The notes: a model not told the origin generated them from the sequence alone. 64,000 nt of DNA from Paraburkholderia silviterrae (GCF_004353915.1 NZ_SMRP01000007.1:819-64818); one strand, 5' to 3'. Positions 52,480 to 61,862 are shown, numbered from the stretch's first letter. Numbers and translations are program-made.

Positions 52480-53277
52480 ATGTCCGAGCTTGACCCCAAC
52501 CAGATCCCCAACACCACGTTCGATCGCGAGAAGTACGTCAACGCCATGGGACCCCGCGCCGTCATCGGGGTGATGACGCCGGGCCCCAACGTCAACGTCG
52601 AGAACGAGATGATGGATATGCGCCCGCGAGGCGTGATCAACGCGATCGACCGTTACTACGTTCCGAACCAGAAGATCGATGCGAACGCGGATTGGGAAAC
52701 CATCATGGCGCACGTGACGGCGAATCTTGACGCCTCCGTGCGCCGGCTGAACGAATGCCTTATCGATCACCTGATTCTGGGCATGTCCTCGGAAAGCTTC
52801 ATGGGCGGCGAGAAAGGCAGCTTCGCGCTCCAGGAGCACCTGGAAAAGCTGTCCGGTGTGGGTGTCACCATGGGAGCCCAGTCTGCCGAGGCAGCGTTCA
52901 AGGCCGTTGGCGCACGCAAGATCGCATTGGTCACGCCGTATTACCCGGTCATCGACGAAAACGCCGTGAGCTATTTCAAAGCCCGTGGCTTCGAAGTGGT
53001 CCACGTGGAAGGCCTGAAGTGCCGAAGCATCATTCACGTCGGCGCGCAAACGCATGAGCCGCTGATCGAGGCCGTTCACAAGTGCAACGAATACAATCCT
53101 GACGCCATCATTCAGCTCGGCACCAACCTCCACTTTGCACAGGTCGCTGACGAAGCAGAACGCTGGATCAAGAAGCCGGTGTTCTCTGTTGGCGTAGCCA
53201 TCTATTGGCACGCGCTGCGCAAGCTCGGCATCAACGATCAACGCGACGGATTTGGTTCGTTGCTCGCCAAGTACTAA
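52480..53277 (+). CDS. Arylmalonate decarboxylase/maleate isomerase-family protein lacking the usual cysteines
   Basis: 265 residues, Asp/Glu racemase superfamily. GPRAVIGVMTPGPNVNVENEM opens the fold; LGMSSESFMGG (100-110) aligns with the GTSLSF oxyanion loop of arylmalonate decarboxylase, and GARKIALVTPYYPVIDE follows. Where AMDase has its catalytic cysteine (LSCGGLL) this protein reads QLGTNLHF (213-219), and the N-terminal cysteine of maleate isomerases and racemases is serine. A non-standard reaction is therefore likely. The ATG at 52480 follows AAAGGTGA. It is followed by an OFA-type transporter and preceded by a divergent GntR gene. Confidence 0.8.
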   Translation: MSELDPNQIPNTTFDREKYVNAMGPRAVIGVMTPGPNVNVENEMMDMRPRGVINAIDRYYVPNQKIDANADWETIMAHVTANLDASVRRLNECLIDHLILGMSSESFMGGEKGSFALQEHLEKLSGVGVTMGAQSAEAAFKAVGARKIALVTPYYPVIDENAVSYFKARGFEVVHVEGLKCRSIIHVGAQTHEPLIEAVHKCNEYNPDAIIQLGTNLHFAQVADEAERWIKKPVFSVGVAIYWHALRKLGINDQRDGFGSLLAKY

Positions 53278-53285
53278 AGCGATAT

Positions 53286-53315
53286 GGGCGCGCGTACGAA
53301 AGTACAGACGCGCCC
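53286..53315 (+). other. Hairpin between the AMDase-like gene and the MFS gene
   Basis: GGGCGCG (53286-53292) pairs with CGCGCCC (53309-53315), with an inner GTAC-GAAA-GTAC. A GNRA-type tetraloop caps a stable structure with no T-run. It may act as a partial terminator or an mRNA processing/stability element between the two genes. Confidence 0.5.
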
Positions 53316-53339
53316 AGCCCTATCAGGTCGGAGACAAAA

Positions 53340-54665
53340 ATGACAAATGAAGCAGCATCGCCAGCCACTGGCATTCTTGGCAACCGCTGGTTTCAACTTT
53401 TCCTCGGCATCTTGTGCATGGGTCTGGTGACCAATCTCCAGTATGGCTGGACATTGTTCGTCAAGCCGATGCATGAAACCATGAAGTGGAGCGAGGCTGG
53501 CATTCAGGTCGCATTCACCGTTTTCGTCCTGGTAGAAACCTGGCTGATTCCAATCGAAGGCTGGCTCGTCGACAGGTATGGTCCGCGCCCCGTCGCTGCG
53601 GCGGGCGGCCTGCTGATTGCCCTCGCATGGACCCTGAACGGCTTCGCTGCAACGCTGCCCGAACTCTACATCGGCTCGGCCATTGCAGGCGTTGGCGCCG
53701 GATGCGTATACGGCACCTGTGTTGGCAACGCGCTAAAGTGGTTTCCCGACCGCCGCGGCTTTGCCTCCGGCCTGACCGCCGCAGGTTATGGCGTGGGCGC
53801 CGCGCTCACCGTCATTCCGATAGCCAATTCCATCGCATCGAACGGGTACAAGGCTACGTTCATTCGTTTTGCCCTGATCCTGGGGTTTTCGGTGTTCGTC
53901 ATTGCATTGTTCATGCGGCGTCCCCCGCACTCACTCGCATCCAGAAAACGTGCTGGCGTTGCCGGTGATATCGACCGCGAGTATAGTCCGGCACAAGTCG
54001 TTCGCACCCCGGTGTTCTGGTGTTTGTACGTCGTTTTGACCTTGGTTTGCGCTGGAGGCCTGCTCGCATCCGCACAAATTGCGCCCATCGCAAAGGACTT
54101 TGGCATCGCATCGAAGCCCATCCTCTTCATCGGCGCCACGCTGCCATTGCTCACACTGACGATGACGATCGATAACATCGTCAACGGGCTGACGCGGCCG
54201 CTATCTGGCCTGCTGTCCGACCACATCGGCCGGGAAAATACGATGCTGATCGTATTTATCGGTCAAGGAATTGCGTTGTCCGGCCTGGTACTGTTCGGAC
54301 GCAACCCATACGCATTCCTGATTTTTGCACCAATGGTATTTTTGTGTTACGCGGAGCTCTATGCGATTTCGTCGGCAATGGCAGGCGATATTTTTGGTAC
54401 CCGACACGTCACCGCCAATTCCGGGATGCTCTATACAACAAAAGGCATCGCAGCGCTTTTGGTCCCGCTCGGTAGCGTTATCACGGTAGCAACTGGCTCA
54501 TGGAACACCGTATTTCTGGGATGCGGTGTCGCCAGTATCGCGATGGGTTTCGTAGCGAAGTTCGTGCTGGAACCCATGAGAATCCGGTTCGTCAACCACG
54601 GGGGCGAAAAACCGGCAGGTCAGTTGGCGCACGCGGCCCGGTGCAAGAGCGAGCCGACCGTATAG
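53340..54665 (+). CDS. MFS transporter, oxalate/formate antiporter (OFA) family
   Basis: 441 residues, 12 predicted helices. NLQYGWTLFVKPMHETMKWS is the OFA helix-1 signature (QYxWxLF-like), followed by GWLVDRYGPRPVAAAGG and GVGAGCVYGTCVGNALKWFPDRRG. OFA members carry mono- or dicarboxylates. Placed 60 bases after the AMDase-like gene, it probably imports that enzyme's acid substrate or exchanges it with the product. Confidence 0.9.
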   Translation: MTNEAASPATGILGNRWFQLFLGILCMGLVTNLQYGWTLFVKPMHETMKWSEAGIQVAFTVFVLVETWLIPIEGWLVDRYGPRPVAAAGGLLIALAWTLNGFAATLPELYIGSAIAGVGAGCVYGTCVGNALKWFPDRRGFASGLTAAGYGVGAALTVIPIANSIASNGYKATFIRFALILGFSVFVIALFMRRPPHSLASRKRAGVAGDIDREYSPAQVVRTPVFWCLYVVLTLVCAGGLLASAQIAPIAKDFGIASKPILFIGATLPLLTLTMTIDNIVNGLTRPLSGLLSDHIGRENTMLIVFIGQGIALSGLVLFGRNPYAFLIFAPMVFLCYAELYAISSAMAGDIFGTRHVTANSGMLYTTKGIAALLVPLGSVITVATGSWNTVFLGCGVASIAMGFVAKFVLEPMRIRFVNHGGEKPAGQLAHAARCKSEPTV

Positions 54666-54768
54666 CGCCCCGCCCTCATCGCCATTGGGAATCGGGCACG
54701 AAGGACGTGCCCGATGCGGCGAAACTAAAGCGCGAGCCTCGGAATGCCGGCACGCCAGCTATCCCCCT

Positions 54769-55128
54769 TCAACCCCCTCCCTCTTCCCTGATCGTCAGGT
54801 TGTTCGAGACGCTCGACACGCCTTGCGTCTTGCGAGCGGCGTCGGCGGCTACGGGAATCTGTGACGCATCTGGTACGGTGCCTTCGAGACTGACCTTGCC
54901 GGAGCGTGCTATCACCCGGATATCCGAAACGTCTATTTTCGAGTGCGCCAGTTGTTTGCGGACGGCCGCCTCCAGACGGTGGTTCGCTTTGCGTACCATC
55001 GCGTGGGTTGGAGGTGGAGAAGTTGCGCCCTCCTGAGCAGTAGCGGTCGTTGCACCAAGACCCGACGAACATGCAATCAATAGTGCAATGGAAATGGCCT
55101 GGGTGGAAACGAGATTCGCGAGTTTCAC
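54769..55128 (-). CDS. BON-domain periplasmic protein
   Basis: 119 residues from a GTG at 55128 that follows GGAG with seven-base spacing and opens a signal peptide (VKLANLVSTQAISIALLIA, cleavage near ATAQEG). The BON domain reads VRKQLAHSKIDVSDIRVIARSGKVSLEGTVPDASQIPVAADAARKTQGVSSVSNNL (in part). BON proteins associate with the outer membrane or phospholipid and often respond to osmotic stress. A longer start at 55176 would hide the signal. Confidence 0.82.
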   Translation of the reverse strand: MKLANLVSTQAISIALLIACSSGLGATTATAQEGATSPPPTHAMVRKANHRLEAAVRKQLAHSKIDVSDIRVIARSGKVSLEGTVPDASQIPVAADAARKTQGVSSVSNNLTIREEGGG

Positions 55129-55497
55129 GATTTGACTCCGATCTGGTCGAGGTAACCTGAATAGTGAATCGCCCATCGCCCTGCCTTGGCAATAGACGCC
55201 ATTGGAAGAGCACGATGTGCCAGCCCCCACATCGATAATGCAGAGTCCGCGCTGCGTCTTCCATAACGGGTGAACGGGAAGTTTCTCGAATGCACGATGA
55301 TTGGTCGAATTGCCGGCGGTGGAAACTGCGGGGCCGTCGATCGTATCGCCTTGCGCTCCGTCGATTTGCTGCGATCAAGGCGGCACTGCGAACGGTCGCG
55401 AAGGAATATCAGGGACGGACCGATCAGTGACCGCGCCGTTTACATCGCCGCAGCATTGCCAGATAATCGACAACGCTATTGATTATTTGTCAATGCC
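55129..55497. other. Intergenic between divergent BON and IclR genes
   Basis: About 370 bases. A plus-strand frame (55270-55482) has no protein-like character. Promoters for both flanking genes are expected; an A+T-richer stretch (TTGATTATTTGTCAATG) lies just before the IclR start. Confidence 0.45.
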
Positions 55498-56331
55498 ATG
55501 GCGAAAGCAATCCGAAAGATGTCTTCTCCTGCCGCAGATAGCTCCCCTGCAAGGCGGACCAAGCCGGACACGTCGATCATTCAATCCTTCGAGAAGGGGT
55601 TGCTGATATTCGAGTACGTGCTCGAAGCAGACCGGCCGCTCAAGCTGCACGAGGTCGCTGCGCATTTCGATATCGATAAAGCGTCGGCGTTTCGCTTTTT
55701 GAATACGCTTGAGCGCGCCGCGCTCGTCATCAAAGACCCTGTCCTCAAGACCTATGTTCCCGGGCCGAAGCTCGGTTCCTGGGCCCGTATGCTGCGCCCC
55801 GATACCTCGCTGGTGGATACGGCACGCCCGTTCCTGAAGAAGTTGTCTGTCATGACGAAGCAGACCTCGCATCTCGCAGTATTGCAAAACGATCGGGTCG
55901 TGCTAATCGAGGTCATGCCCGCCGACAATATCGTGTCGGTCAAACAATCCTCGGGGGACTGGGAGCCTTTATATTGCACGGCCGTAGGCAAGGCCATCAT
56001 GGCGTTTCTGCCTGAAGGCGAACGCAATCGCCTTATCGACCAGATCACCTTCCGCGAGTTTACGCCCACGACGCTCACGACGCCGGAAATGCTCCGGGTT
56101 GAGCTCACTGAGGTCGAGAAAGAGAAACTGGCTTACGACGACGGAGAAACAAACAGCCAGCTTGGTTGCATCGCTGCGCCCATTTTCGACACGACGCGCT
56201 ATCCCGTAGCTTCGATCGGGATCTCGATGATCTATCCGCTTTTCCCGGAAGGTCCCAAAGCGCAAACTGGCTTCATTTCCGCGGTCTCACAGATCGCTGA
56301 GGAGATCACGACTGCAATCACGCGGTCGTGA
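55498..56331 (+). CDS. IclR-family transcriptional regulator
   Basis: 277 residues: N-terminal IclR winged HTH (IQSFEKGLLIFEYVLEADRPLKLHEVAAHFDIDKASAFRFLNTLE) and effector domain (PLYCTAVGKAIMAFLPEGER, then GCIAAPIFDTTRYPVASIGISM). It is placed between the AMDase-like/OFA genes and the mandelate-like operon and could govern either. The ATG at 55498 (MAKAIRKMSS) has only a weak ribosome binding site; Met8 is an alternative. Confidence 0.92.
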   Translation: MAKAIRKMSSPAADSSPARRTKPDTSIIQSFEKGLLIFEYVLEADRPLKLHEVAAHFDIDKASAFRFLNTLERAALVIKDPVLKTYVPGPKLGSWARMLRPDTSLVDTARPFLKKLSVMTKQTSHLAVLQNDRVVLIEVMPADNIVSVKQSSGDWEPLYCTAVGKAIMAFLPEGERNRLIDQITFREFTPTTLTTPEMLRVELTEVEKEKLAYDDGETNSQLGCIAAPIFDTTRYPVASIGISMIYPLFPEGPKAQTGFISAVSQIAEEITTAITRS

Positions 56332-56377
56332 TTCGCCATCTGAAGACGCTGGAAGAACCGATGACGATAATGGCCGC

Positions 56378-57334
56378 TTATGCGCTGCGCGACAGTTCAG
56401 TGTTTTGCCAGCACTTGGGCGTCGTACCCACGATACGCTTGAAAACTGTCGTGAAGTGCGCCTGCGATTGAAATCCGACACGCTGCGCGGCGTCCAGCAA
56501 TGAGCACTTGCCATGACTGAGGATTTCCTTCGCACGCTCTATTCGCCTGCGCAAAACATAGTCGTGTGGACGAAAGCCGGTCGCCACACGAAATTGCGCG
56601 GCGAAATGCATACGCGTCAAGCCGGCGGCGTCCGCAAGGTCTTCAAGTCTGATTGAATCGGCAAGGTGGGCCTCGATGTAATCGGTCACCTGCATCAACC
56701 TCCATTTCGGCAAACCCACGAGCGTGAGCCGGGCGGGCGTCGCGCGCCGCTGAGCCTGCGGTTCGAGGAGCCTGCACAACAGCGCCATGCTGATGCTGTC
56801 GATGTACAGCTGACCATACGCCTTGAATGCTTTATCAGCAAACAGCATGGCGTTCGCCAGGCGCTCGATACACGGATCATGAACAATGTGAACCTGCCTT
56901 CTCAGCAGGTCCGGCGCATCGCGGCAATCGCCCAACTCATCGGCCAACGATTGAATCATCGTTTCAGGCACGAGGAAATGCAGTACGTCACAACCCGTGT
57001 GAAACACCGCTCGCGCACAATCGCCGGGAGAGGTGACCTGATACATGCCGGGCATCACACGGCCCTCGAATGTCGGCTTCCCCTCATAAAAGAAGGAAAC
57101 TCGCATCGAGCGCAGACTTACGCCTACGACATAGCACTCCTCTATTGTGGCGCGCCCGGTATCGAACGCCTCCGCGTCCGGCAATGTCCACCGCGCAACC
57201 GCAATGCGATCGTTCGCGCTGCCGCTGCTGGCAGCGCATCCCGACACATTACGCCACGCCTTTTCATATTCGATGTGGGGCGCGAGACTATCAGATCGCG
57301 CGCGTGTCATGGTCGCAAGGCTTGAAGTTTGCAT
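56378..57334 (-). CDS. AraC-family transcriptional regulator (cupin_6-like sensor)
   Basis: 318 residues. The N-terminal region (about 60-180; VSFFYEGKPTFEGRVMPGMYQVTSPG) resembles the AraC sensor seen in aromatic/amino-acid-responsive members. The C-terminal HTH pair reads IRLEDLADAAGLTRMHFAAQFRVATGFRPHDYVLRRR and SLLDAAQRVGFQSQAHFTTVF. Located just downstream of the mandelate-like operon on the same strand, it may regulate it. Confidence 0.9.
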   Translation of the reverse strand: MQTSSLATMTRARSDSLAPHIEYEKAWRNVSGCAASSGSANDRIAVARWTLPDAEAFDTGRATIEECYVVGVSLRSMRVSFFYEGKPTFEGRVMPGMYQVTSPGDCARAVFHTGCDVLHFLVPETMIQSLADELGDCRDAPDLLRRQVHIVHDPCIERLANAMLFADKAFKAYGQLYIDSISMALLCRLLEPQAQRRATPARLTLVGLPKWRLMQVTDYIEAHLADSIRLEDLADAAGLTRMHFAAQFRVATGFRPHDYVLRRRIERAKEILSHGKCSLLDAAQRVGFQSQAHFTTVFKRIVGTTPKCWQNTELSRSA

Positions 57335-57466
57335 CGCTGGCTCCAGTCATCGTACTGTGTCTGCCCACCAGGGTGTAGTCACTTTGCCATACGCCTTTAC
57401 TGACCTATTGAAAAAAATCACCGCTATTCATCTAAAGCCATCGCCCCACACGCCGAACTTTTAATA

Positions 57467-59062
57467 CTAGATCAACGGCGGCACGGTCGAATCGACCTCC
57501 ACCGCGACCAGCCACGGTTTGTCCTGCACCATCCCGAAGTGCAGCGCTTCAGCCAGTTCGGACGGCCTTTTGACGTATGCCGCCTCCAGACCATAGCCGG
57601 CAGCCAGAGAGACGAAATTCAGGCCTGGCAGGTCCAGGCCCGGCACGCCTGGCGTCTGCAACTGATCCGCGAACGATTTCAGAATGTTGTAGGCGTGATT
57701 GCACGCGACCACGAACAGGATCGGCAACTGGTGTTGCACCGCTGTCCAAAGCGACTGAATCACATAATTCGCCGAGCCGTCACCGACGATGCAGATCACC
57801 TTGCGATGGCTTCCTTTATCTCGTTCCGCCAGAGCAACGCCGACGGCAGCGGGCAAAGCGTACCCAAGGATGCCTCCCGTCATCGAGAAGAACGACCTCG
57901 AATAGCGTGTCGGCAAACGCTCGCGCAGCGCCTTCAACGACGACATCGACTCCTGGACAATAATGCTGTCCTCAGGTCTTGCCAGCTGAATGGCGTGGTA
58001 AAGATAGTCGGGCGTAATTTCTCTTTCCGCTTGCGGCTCCGCAAGCGGTTCACGCTTTGCCGGTCCCGTACGTATCGAGCGCCGCAGATGATCGGCCAGC
58101 ACCGCGCACGCGCGAGCCGGATCGGCGAGGATGCTGTCCCCCACTGGAGCTCTTCCAGCCTCGGATGGATCGTCTGTGATATGAAACAGATGTGAGTCAC
58201 GGGGAATATAGTCGCCCGGGACATAGGGATAGTAACGAAACACGGGAGCGCCGATTACGAGTATCTCGTCGTGCCCCTCGAAATGCGCGCATGCCGGGCC
58301 AATTGCGCCGGGCAGCTGCCCCTGATAAAGGGGGTGTGTCTCCGGGAACCCCGGCCGTCCTTCGAGCGGCGCAGCCCAGACGGGACAATTCAGCGTTTCG
58401 GCGAGCCGCACGACGTCGTCCCAGCCACCGCTCTGGTCCACTGCGCCACCGGTCACCATGACGGGAGAGCGGGCCTTCGACAACGCGTCGATGACCGGAC
58501 CAAGATATTTCGGATCCGCCCCAAGGTGACGCCCGATGGTGCGAACTGCCGGAAGGTGCGAACACGGCTTATCCGCATCGTCCATCGGTATCGAGAGGAA
58601 CACGGGACCGGCAGGCGGTTGCACGGCCATTGCGTAGGCACGCACGAGCGCACTCGGGACGTCTTCCGGACGGGTTGGCTCGTAAGCCCACTTGATATAC
58701 GGCTCCGCGATTGCGTAGGGCTTGGTGTTGGTCAGATACGGCTCCATCAACAGCATTTCCCGCGTCTGCTGGCCCGCGGTAATGATGACCGGCGCACGGT
58801 TGTACCATGCACTTTCGATGTTGCCCAGCGCATTGCCCATCCCGGCGGCCGTGTGCAGGTTGACGAGCGCGGCTCTTCCCGTAGCCTGCGCATAGCCATC
58901 CGCCATGGCGACGGCAGGCGCCTCCTGAAGCGCCAGCACGTAACGAAAATCGGCGGGAAAGTTGCGCAGGAACGTTTCTTCAGTCGACCCGGGATTGCCG
59001 AATATCGTCGTCAACTTCAAGCGTCTTGCGACTTCGTAGAATGCTTCCTGTACGGTGCCCAT
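57467..59062 (-). CDS. Benzoylformate decarboxylase-like ThDP enzyme
   Basis: 531 residues from the ATG at 59062 (GGAGC upstream). The alignment to Pseudomonas benzoylformate decarboxylase is almost gapless in the N-terminal domain: Ser26 (GNPGST), Glu47 (QEAPA) and His70 (NLHTAAG) keep the same numbers. The ThDP motif is GDGSANYVIQSLW...ACN. The second catalytic histidine (His281 of BFDC, in FRYHQY) is tyrosine here (Tyr278, FRYYPY). It should decarboxylate a 2-oxo acid to an aldehyde, which the adjacent aldehyde dehydrogenase could oxidise. Substrate is uncertain because of the change. Confidence 0.85.
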   Translation of the reverse strand: MGTVQEAFYEVARRLKLTTIFGNPGSTEETFLRNFPADFRYVLALQEAPAVAMADGYAQATGRAALVNLHTAAGMGNALGNIESAWYNRAPVIITAGQQTREMLLMEPYLTNTKPYAIAEPYIKWAYEPTRPEDVPSALVRAYAMAVQPPAGPVFLSIPMDDADKPCSHLPAVRTIGRHLGADPKYLGPVIDALSKARSPVMVTGGAVDQSGGWDDVVRLAETLNCPVWAAPLEGRPGFPETHPLYQGQLPGAIGPACAHFEGHDEILVIGAPVFRYYPYVPGDYIPRDSHLFHITDDPSEAGRAPVGDSILADPARACAVLADHLRRSIRTGPAKREPLAEPQAEREITPDYLYHAIQLARPEDSIIVQESMSSLKALRERLPTRYSRSFFSMTGGILGYALPAAVGVALAERDKGSHRKVICIVGDGSANYVIQSLWTAVQHQLPILFVVACNHAYNILKSFADQLQTPGVPGLDLPGLNFVSLAAGYGLEAAYVKRPSELAEALHFGMVQDKPWLVAVEVDSTVPPLI

Positions 59063-59098
59063 GTCTTGCTCCAGTTCCACGAATGAGATGTCGTCAGT

Positions 59099-60505
59099 TC
59101 AGCCTGCCTGGGTGACGGAGGGCGCCGGCGACCCTGCGGGCGAAATGCTCACAAGACGCCGGTTCACGAACTCACCGAAGCCAATTTCGGAGAGCTCCCG
59201 CCCGTAGCCCGAGTTCTTGACGCCGCCAAAAGGCAAATTCGGCGCAGTCCACGTCGGGTGATTCACAAACGCCATCCCGCTTTCCAGCTGATCGGCAATC
59301 CGCCTCCCGCGCACGAGGTCCGCGGTAAAGACCGACCCGCCCAGGCCAAACGGCGTCGCGTTAGCGAGCTTGATCGCTTCTTCCTCGTTATCCACCACGT
59401 AGAAACATGCAACCGGCCCGAAGAGCTCTTGCGTATAGATGGGGTTGTGCGGGTCGATGTCGGTCAGCACGGTCGGCTCAACATAGAACCCCGGCCGATC
59501 AACGCGATGGCCACCCAGCGCGACGCGCGCGCCTGCTCCCTTCGCTTCCTCGATCTGTTCAAGCAGGTGATTCATCGCGCTCTCCGAGGACACCGGACCA
59601 AGACTCGTCGAAAGCTCGACGGGATCCCCCGCTTTCAGTGCGCCCATGCGCTTCACAAGGCCACTCAGGAAGGCCGCCCCTCGCTCCTTGCCAACCACGA
59701 TGAAGCGTTTCGCAGCGACACAGCTCTGGCCTGTGTTGTTCATGCGCCCCCAGATCGCGTTGTCGAGTGTTGGCTCGAGCGGCGCATCCTCGAGCACGAT
59801 GAACGGATCGCTTCCGCCCAGTTCCATCACGGACTTCTTCAGCGCACGGCCGGCGCGCTCGGCCACGGTCGCACCCGCCCGCTCGCTACCGGTAACCGTG
59901 ACGCCTCGCACTCGCTGGTCGTCGATCACGCGGGCGACCTGATCGAAATTCGCAAAGACATTGCTGTAGAGGCCGGCTGGCACGTCGTCATCATCGAAGA
60001 GCCGCTCGAAAGCAAGCGCGCATTGCGGCACGTTGCTTGCGTGCTTGACGACCACCACATTTCCGACCATGAGCTGCGGCCCCGCTACGCGAGCGAGCTG
60101 ATAGTAGGGAAAGTTCCAGGGCTCGACTGCAAATATCACACCGAGCGGCCGGGTCTCGACGACGCAACCACGCGCGTCTTCAAGCACCTCGGTTTTCAGG
60201 TAGTTCTCCGCATGCTGCGCGTAGTAGTCGAGAATGTCCGCCGAGAGCGCGACTTCGCCCCGCGCTTCGTTGATCAGCTTGCCCATCTCCAGCGTCACGT
60301 ACTGCGCGTACTCTTCGGCGCGTTCGCGCAACCTCGCGGCGGCGCGCGACACGATGCGGGCGCGCTCCGACACCGGCCGGTGCCGCCAATCCGTCTCGTA
60401 GCACGTATGTGCCCGGGCGAGCGTCGCTTCCAGCTCCGCGTCCGATATGCCCGGAAAGGTCTTGATCAATTGGCCCGTAGCGGGACTGACGGTTTGATAA
60501 GCCAT
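59099..60505 (-). CDS. NAD(P)-dependent aldehyde dehydrogenase (succinate-semialdehyde type)
   Basis: 468 residues. Active-site residues are in place: Asn131 (EPWNFP), Glu228 (MELGGSDPF) and nucleophile Cys262 (TGQSCVAAKR). The opening MAYQTVSPATGQLIKTFP and the length fit the GabD/Sad group. The ATG at 60505 follows GGAGAG. Between the decarboxylase and the racemase-like genes it would oxidise the aldehyde formed from the 2-oxo acid, as MdlD does with benzaldehyde in the mandelate pathway. Confidence 0.92.
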   Translation of the reverse strand: MAYQTVSPATGQLIKTFPGISDAELEATLARAHTCYETDWRHRPVSERARIVSRAAARLRERAEEYAQYVTLEMGKLINEARGEVALSADILDYYAQHAENYLKTEVLEDARGCVVETRPLGVIFAVEPWNFPYYQLARVAGPQLMVGNVVVVKHASNVPQCALAFERLFDDDDVPAGLYSNVFANFDQVARVIDDQRVRGVTVTGSERAGATVAERAGRALKKSVMELGGSDPFIVLEDAPLEPTLDNAIWGRMNNTGQSCVAAKRFIVVGKERGAAFLSGLVKRMGALKAGDPVELSTSLGPVSSESAMNHLLEQIEEAKGAGARVALGGHRVDRPGFYVEPTVLTDIDPHNPIYTQELFGPVACFYVVDNEEEAIKLANATPFGLGGSVFTADLVRGRRIADQLESGMAFVNHPTWTAPNLPFGGVKNSGYGRELSEIGFGEFVNRRLVSISPAGSPAPSVTQAG

Positions 60506-60585
60506 GTTTGCTCTCCAGAATTGAGATTGACCTTGCGGTGCTACCCGGCGCCGAACGCCGTTCAAACCGACTGCCGTTGACTTTG

Positions 60586-61683
60586 CTAGACAGTCACCTG
60601 ATATCGATCAACCGCCCTCTCGTCCCATTCGATGCCAGTGCCTGGAACGTCTGGGGCGCAGACCTCCCCGCCGCGCGGCTCAAGCGGATTGGCCAGAATT
60701 GGATTCGCCCAGTCCACCCATTCGAGCCAATGCGCCGTGGGCGTAACACGCAGCAGATGAGCCGCGATTTCCGGATAAAGGTGGTTCGAAAACTGCACCC
60801 CGGCGGCGGCAGCGAGATGCGCGCAGCGCAGCCATCCGGTTACGCCGCCAATGCGCATGAGATCTGCCATCGCGTAGTGAACCGCCCCAGCCGAGAGAAA
60901 CTCGAGCATGTCGCGCGAGCCATAGTAGTTCTCGCCCATTTGCAATGGTGTACGAACTTTTGAGGCAAGCTGCGCATACCCCCGAACGTTGTCATAGGCA
61001 ATAGGCTCTTCGAACCAATACAGACCTGCTTCATCAAGCTCGTGGCACCTGCGGATCGCATCGCCTAGCCCCAGTGCCTGATTGAAGTCGACCATCAAGT
61101 CGATCTCGTTCCCAACGCCTTCGCGCACGGCCTGTATCGCAGCAAGATCGTCCTTGAGATGGACATTGCCGAGGCGCAGTTTCATGGCGGAAAATCCGCC
61201 CTCCTGCTGTAGTTGCCGTGCTTCGGCAGCGATCGTCGCAACCTCGTGACGCCAAAGTCCGTTACTGTTGTACGCGCGCACGGGCCCTGGCGACCCGCCG
61301 AGCAAGGTCGCCAGCGGCAAGCCCGCATTCCTCGCAAGCGCATCCCAGATCGCCATGTCGACAGCGGACATCGCGATCGTAGATACGCCTGTCACACCGA
61401 CGACGTTCAGCGCTCTCATGGCTCGCTCAAAGACATCGAACGGACTGATGGTTTTTCCCTTAACGACGCTGCCAATATCACGGATTTCGGCGACAACGGC
61501 CGGCACGGCGGCCTCGCGATACGGCGCCACGTAACTCCTTCCGATCACGCCGGCCGAGGTTTCGATATCCAGGAGGATCAGCGGCCAGCTGTCGAAACGG
61601 CCAATGCCCGCAATGATCGGTCGACGCAGCGGGACAACCGCTGCCCGGACTCTGAAATCGACGAGCTTCATAGGTTCTTGCAT
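60586..61683 (-). CDS. Mandelate racemase-like enolase-superfamily enzyme with KxR
   Basis: 365 residues. The residues of mandelate racemase are reproduced with a constant offset of four: Lys168 (MR Lys164), Asp199, Glu225, Glu251 (QMGENY), Asp274, His301 (FSNHLYPEIAAHLL) and Glu321 (HWLEW). The exception is Arg170 in AMKLRLG, which occupies the position of MR Lys166, the base acting on S-mandelate. Metal binding and the His/Asp dyad are intact. It may be a dehydratase or one-sided epimerase of a 2-hydroxy acid. GGAG precedes the ATG with seven-base spacing. Operon with the ALDH and decarboxylase genes. Confidence 0.88.
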   Translation of the reverse strand: MQEPMKLVDFRVRAAVVPLRRPIIAGIGRFDSWPLILLDIETSAGVIGRSYVAPYREAAVPAVVAEIRDIGSVVKGKTISPFDVFERAMRALNVVGVTGVSTIAMSAVDMAIWDALARNAGLPLATLLGGSPGPVRAYNSNGLWRHEVATIAAEARQLQQEGGFSAMKLRLGNVHLKDDLAAIQAVREGVGNEIDLMVDFNQALGLGDAIRRCHELDEAGLYWFEEPIAYDNVRGYAQLASKVRTPLQMGENYYGSRDMLEFLSAGAVHYAMADLMRIGGVTGWLRCAHLAAAAGVQFSNHLYPEIAAHLLRVTPTAHWLEWVDWANPILANPLEPRGGEVCAPDVPGTGIEWDERAVDRYQVTV

Positions 61684-61862
61684 GGAATCACTCCGTCATG
61701 TACGACACGTCACTTCCCGTCCCAGACATAGATTGAACGCTTGCCTCTAATGGCACTTTCTGGTTCGCACGATCCCTAGTCACATAAAACGGTAATCAGT
61801 CGTGTTTTATGCAAGGTTCAATTATTTCGTAATACTTATCATTTCTCTGAATGCGCCGCCTC

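Noticed and set aside
57467..61683. Calling these genes mdlC, mdlD and mdlA outright
   Set aside because: Catalytic substitutions (Tyr278, Arg170) make mandelate metabolism uncertain, so gene symbols were withheld.
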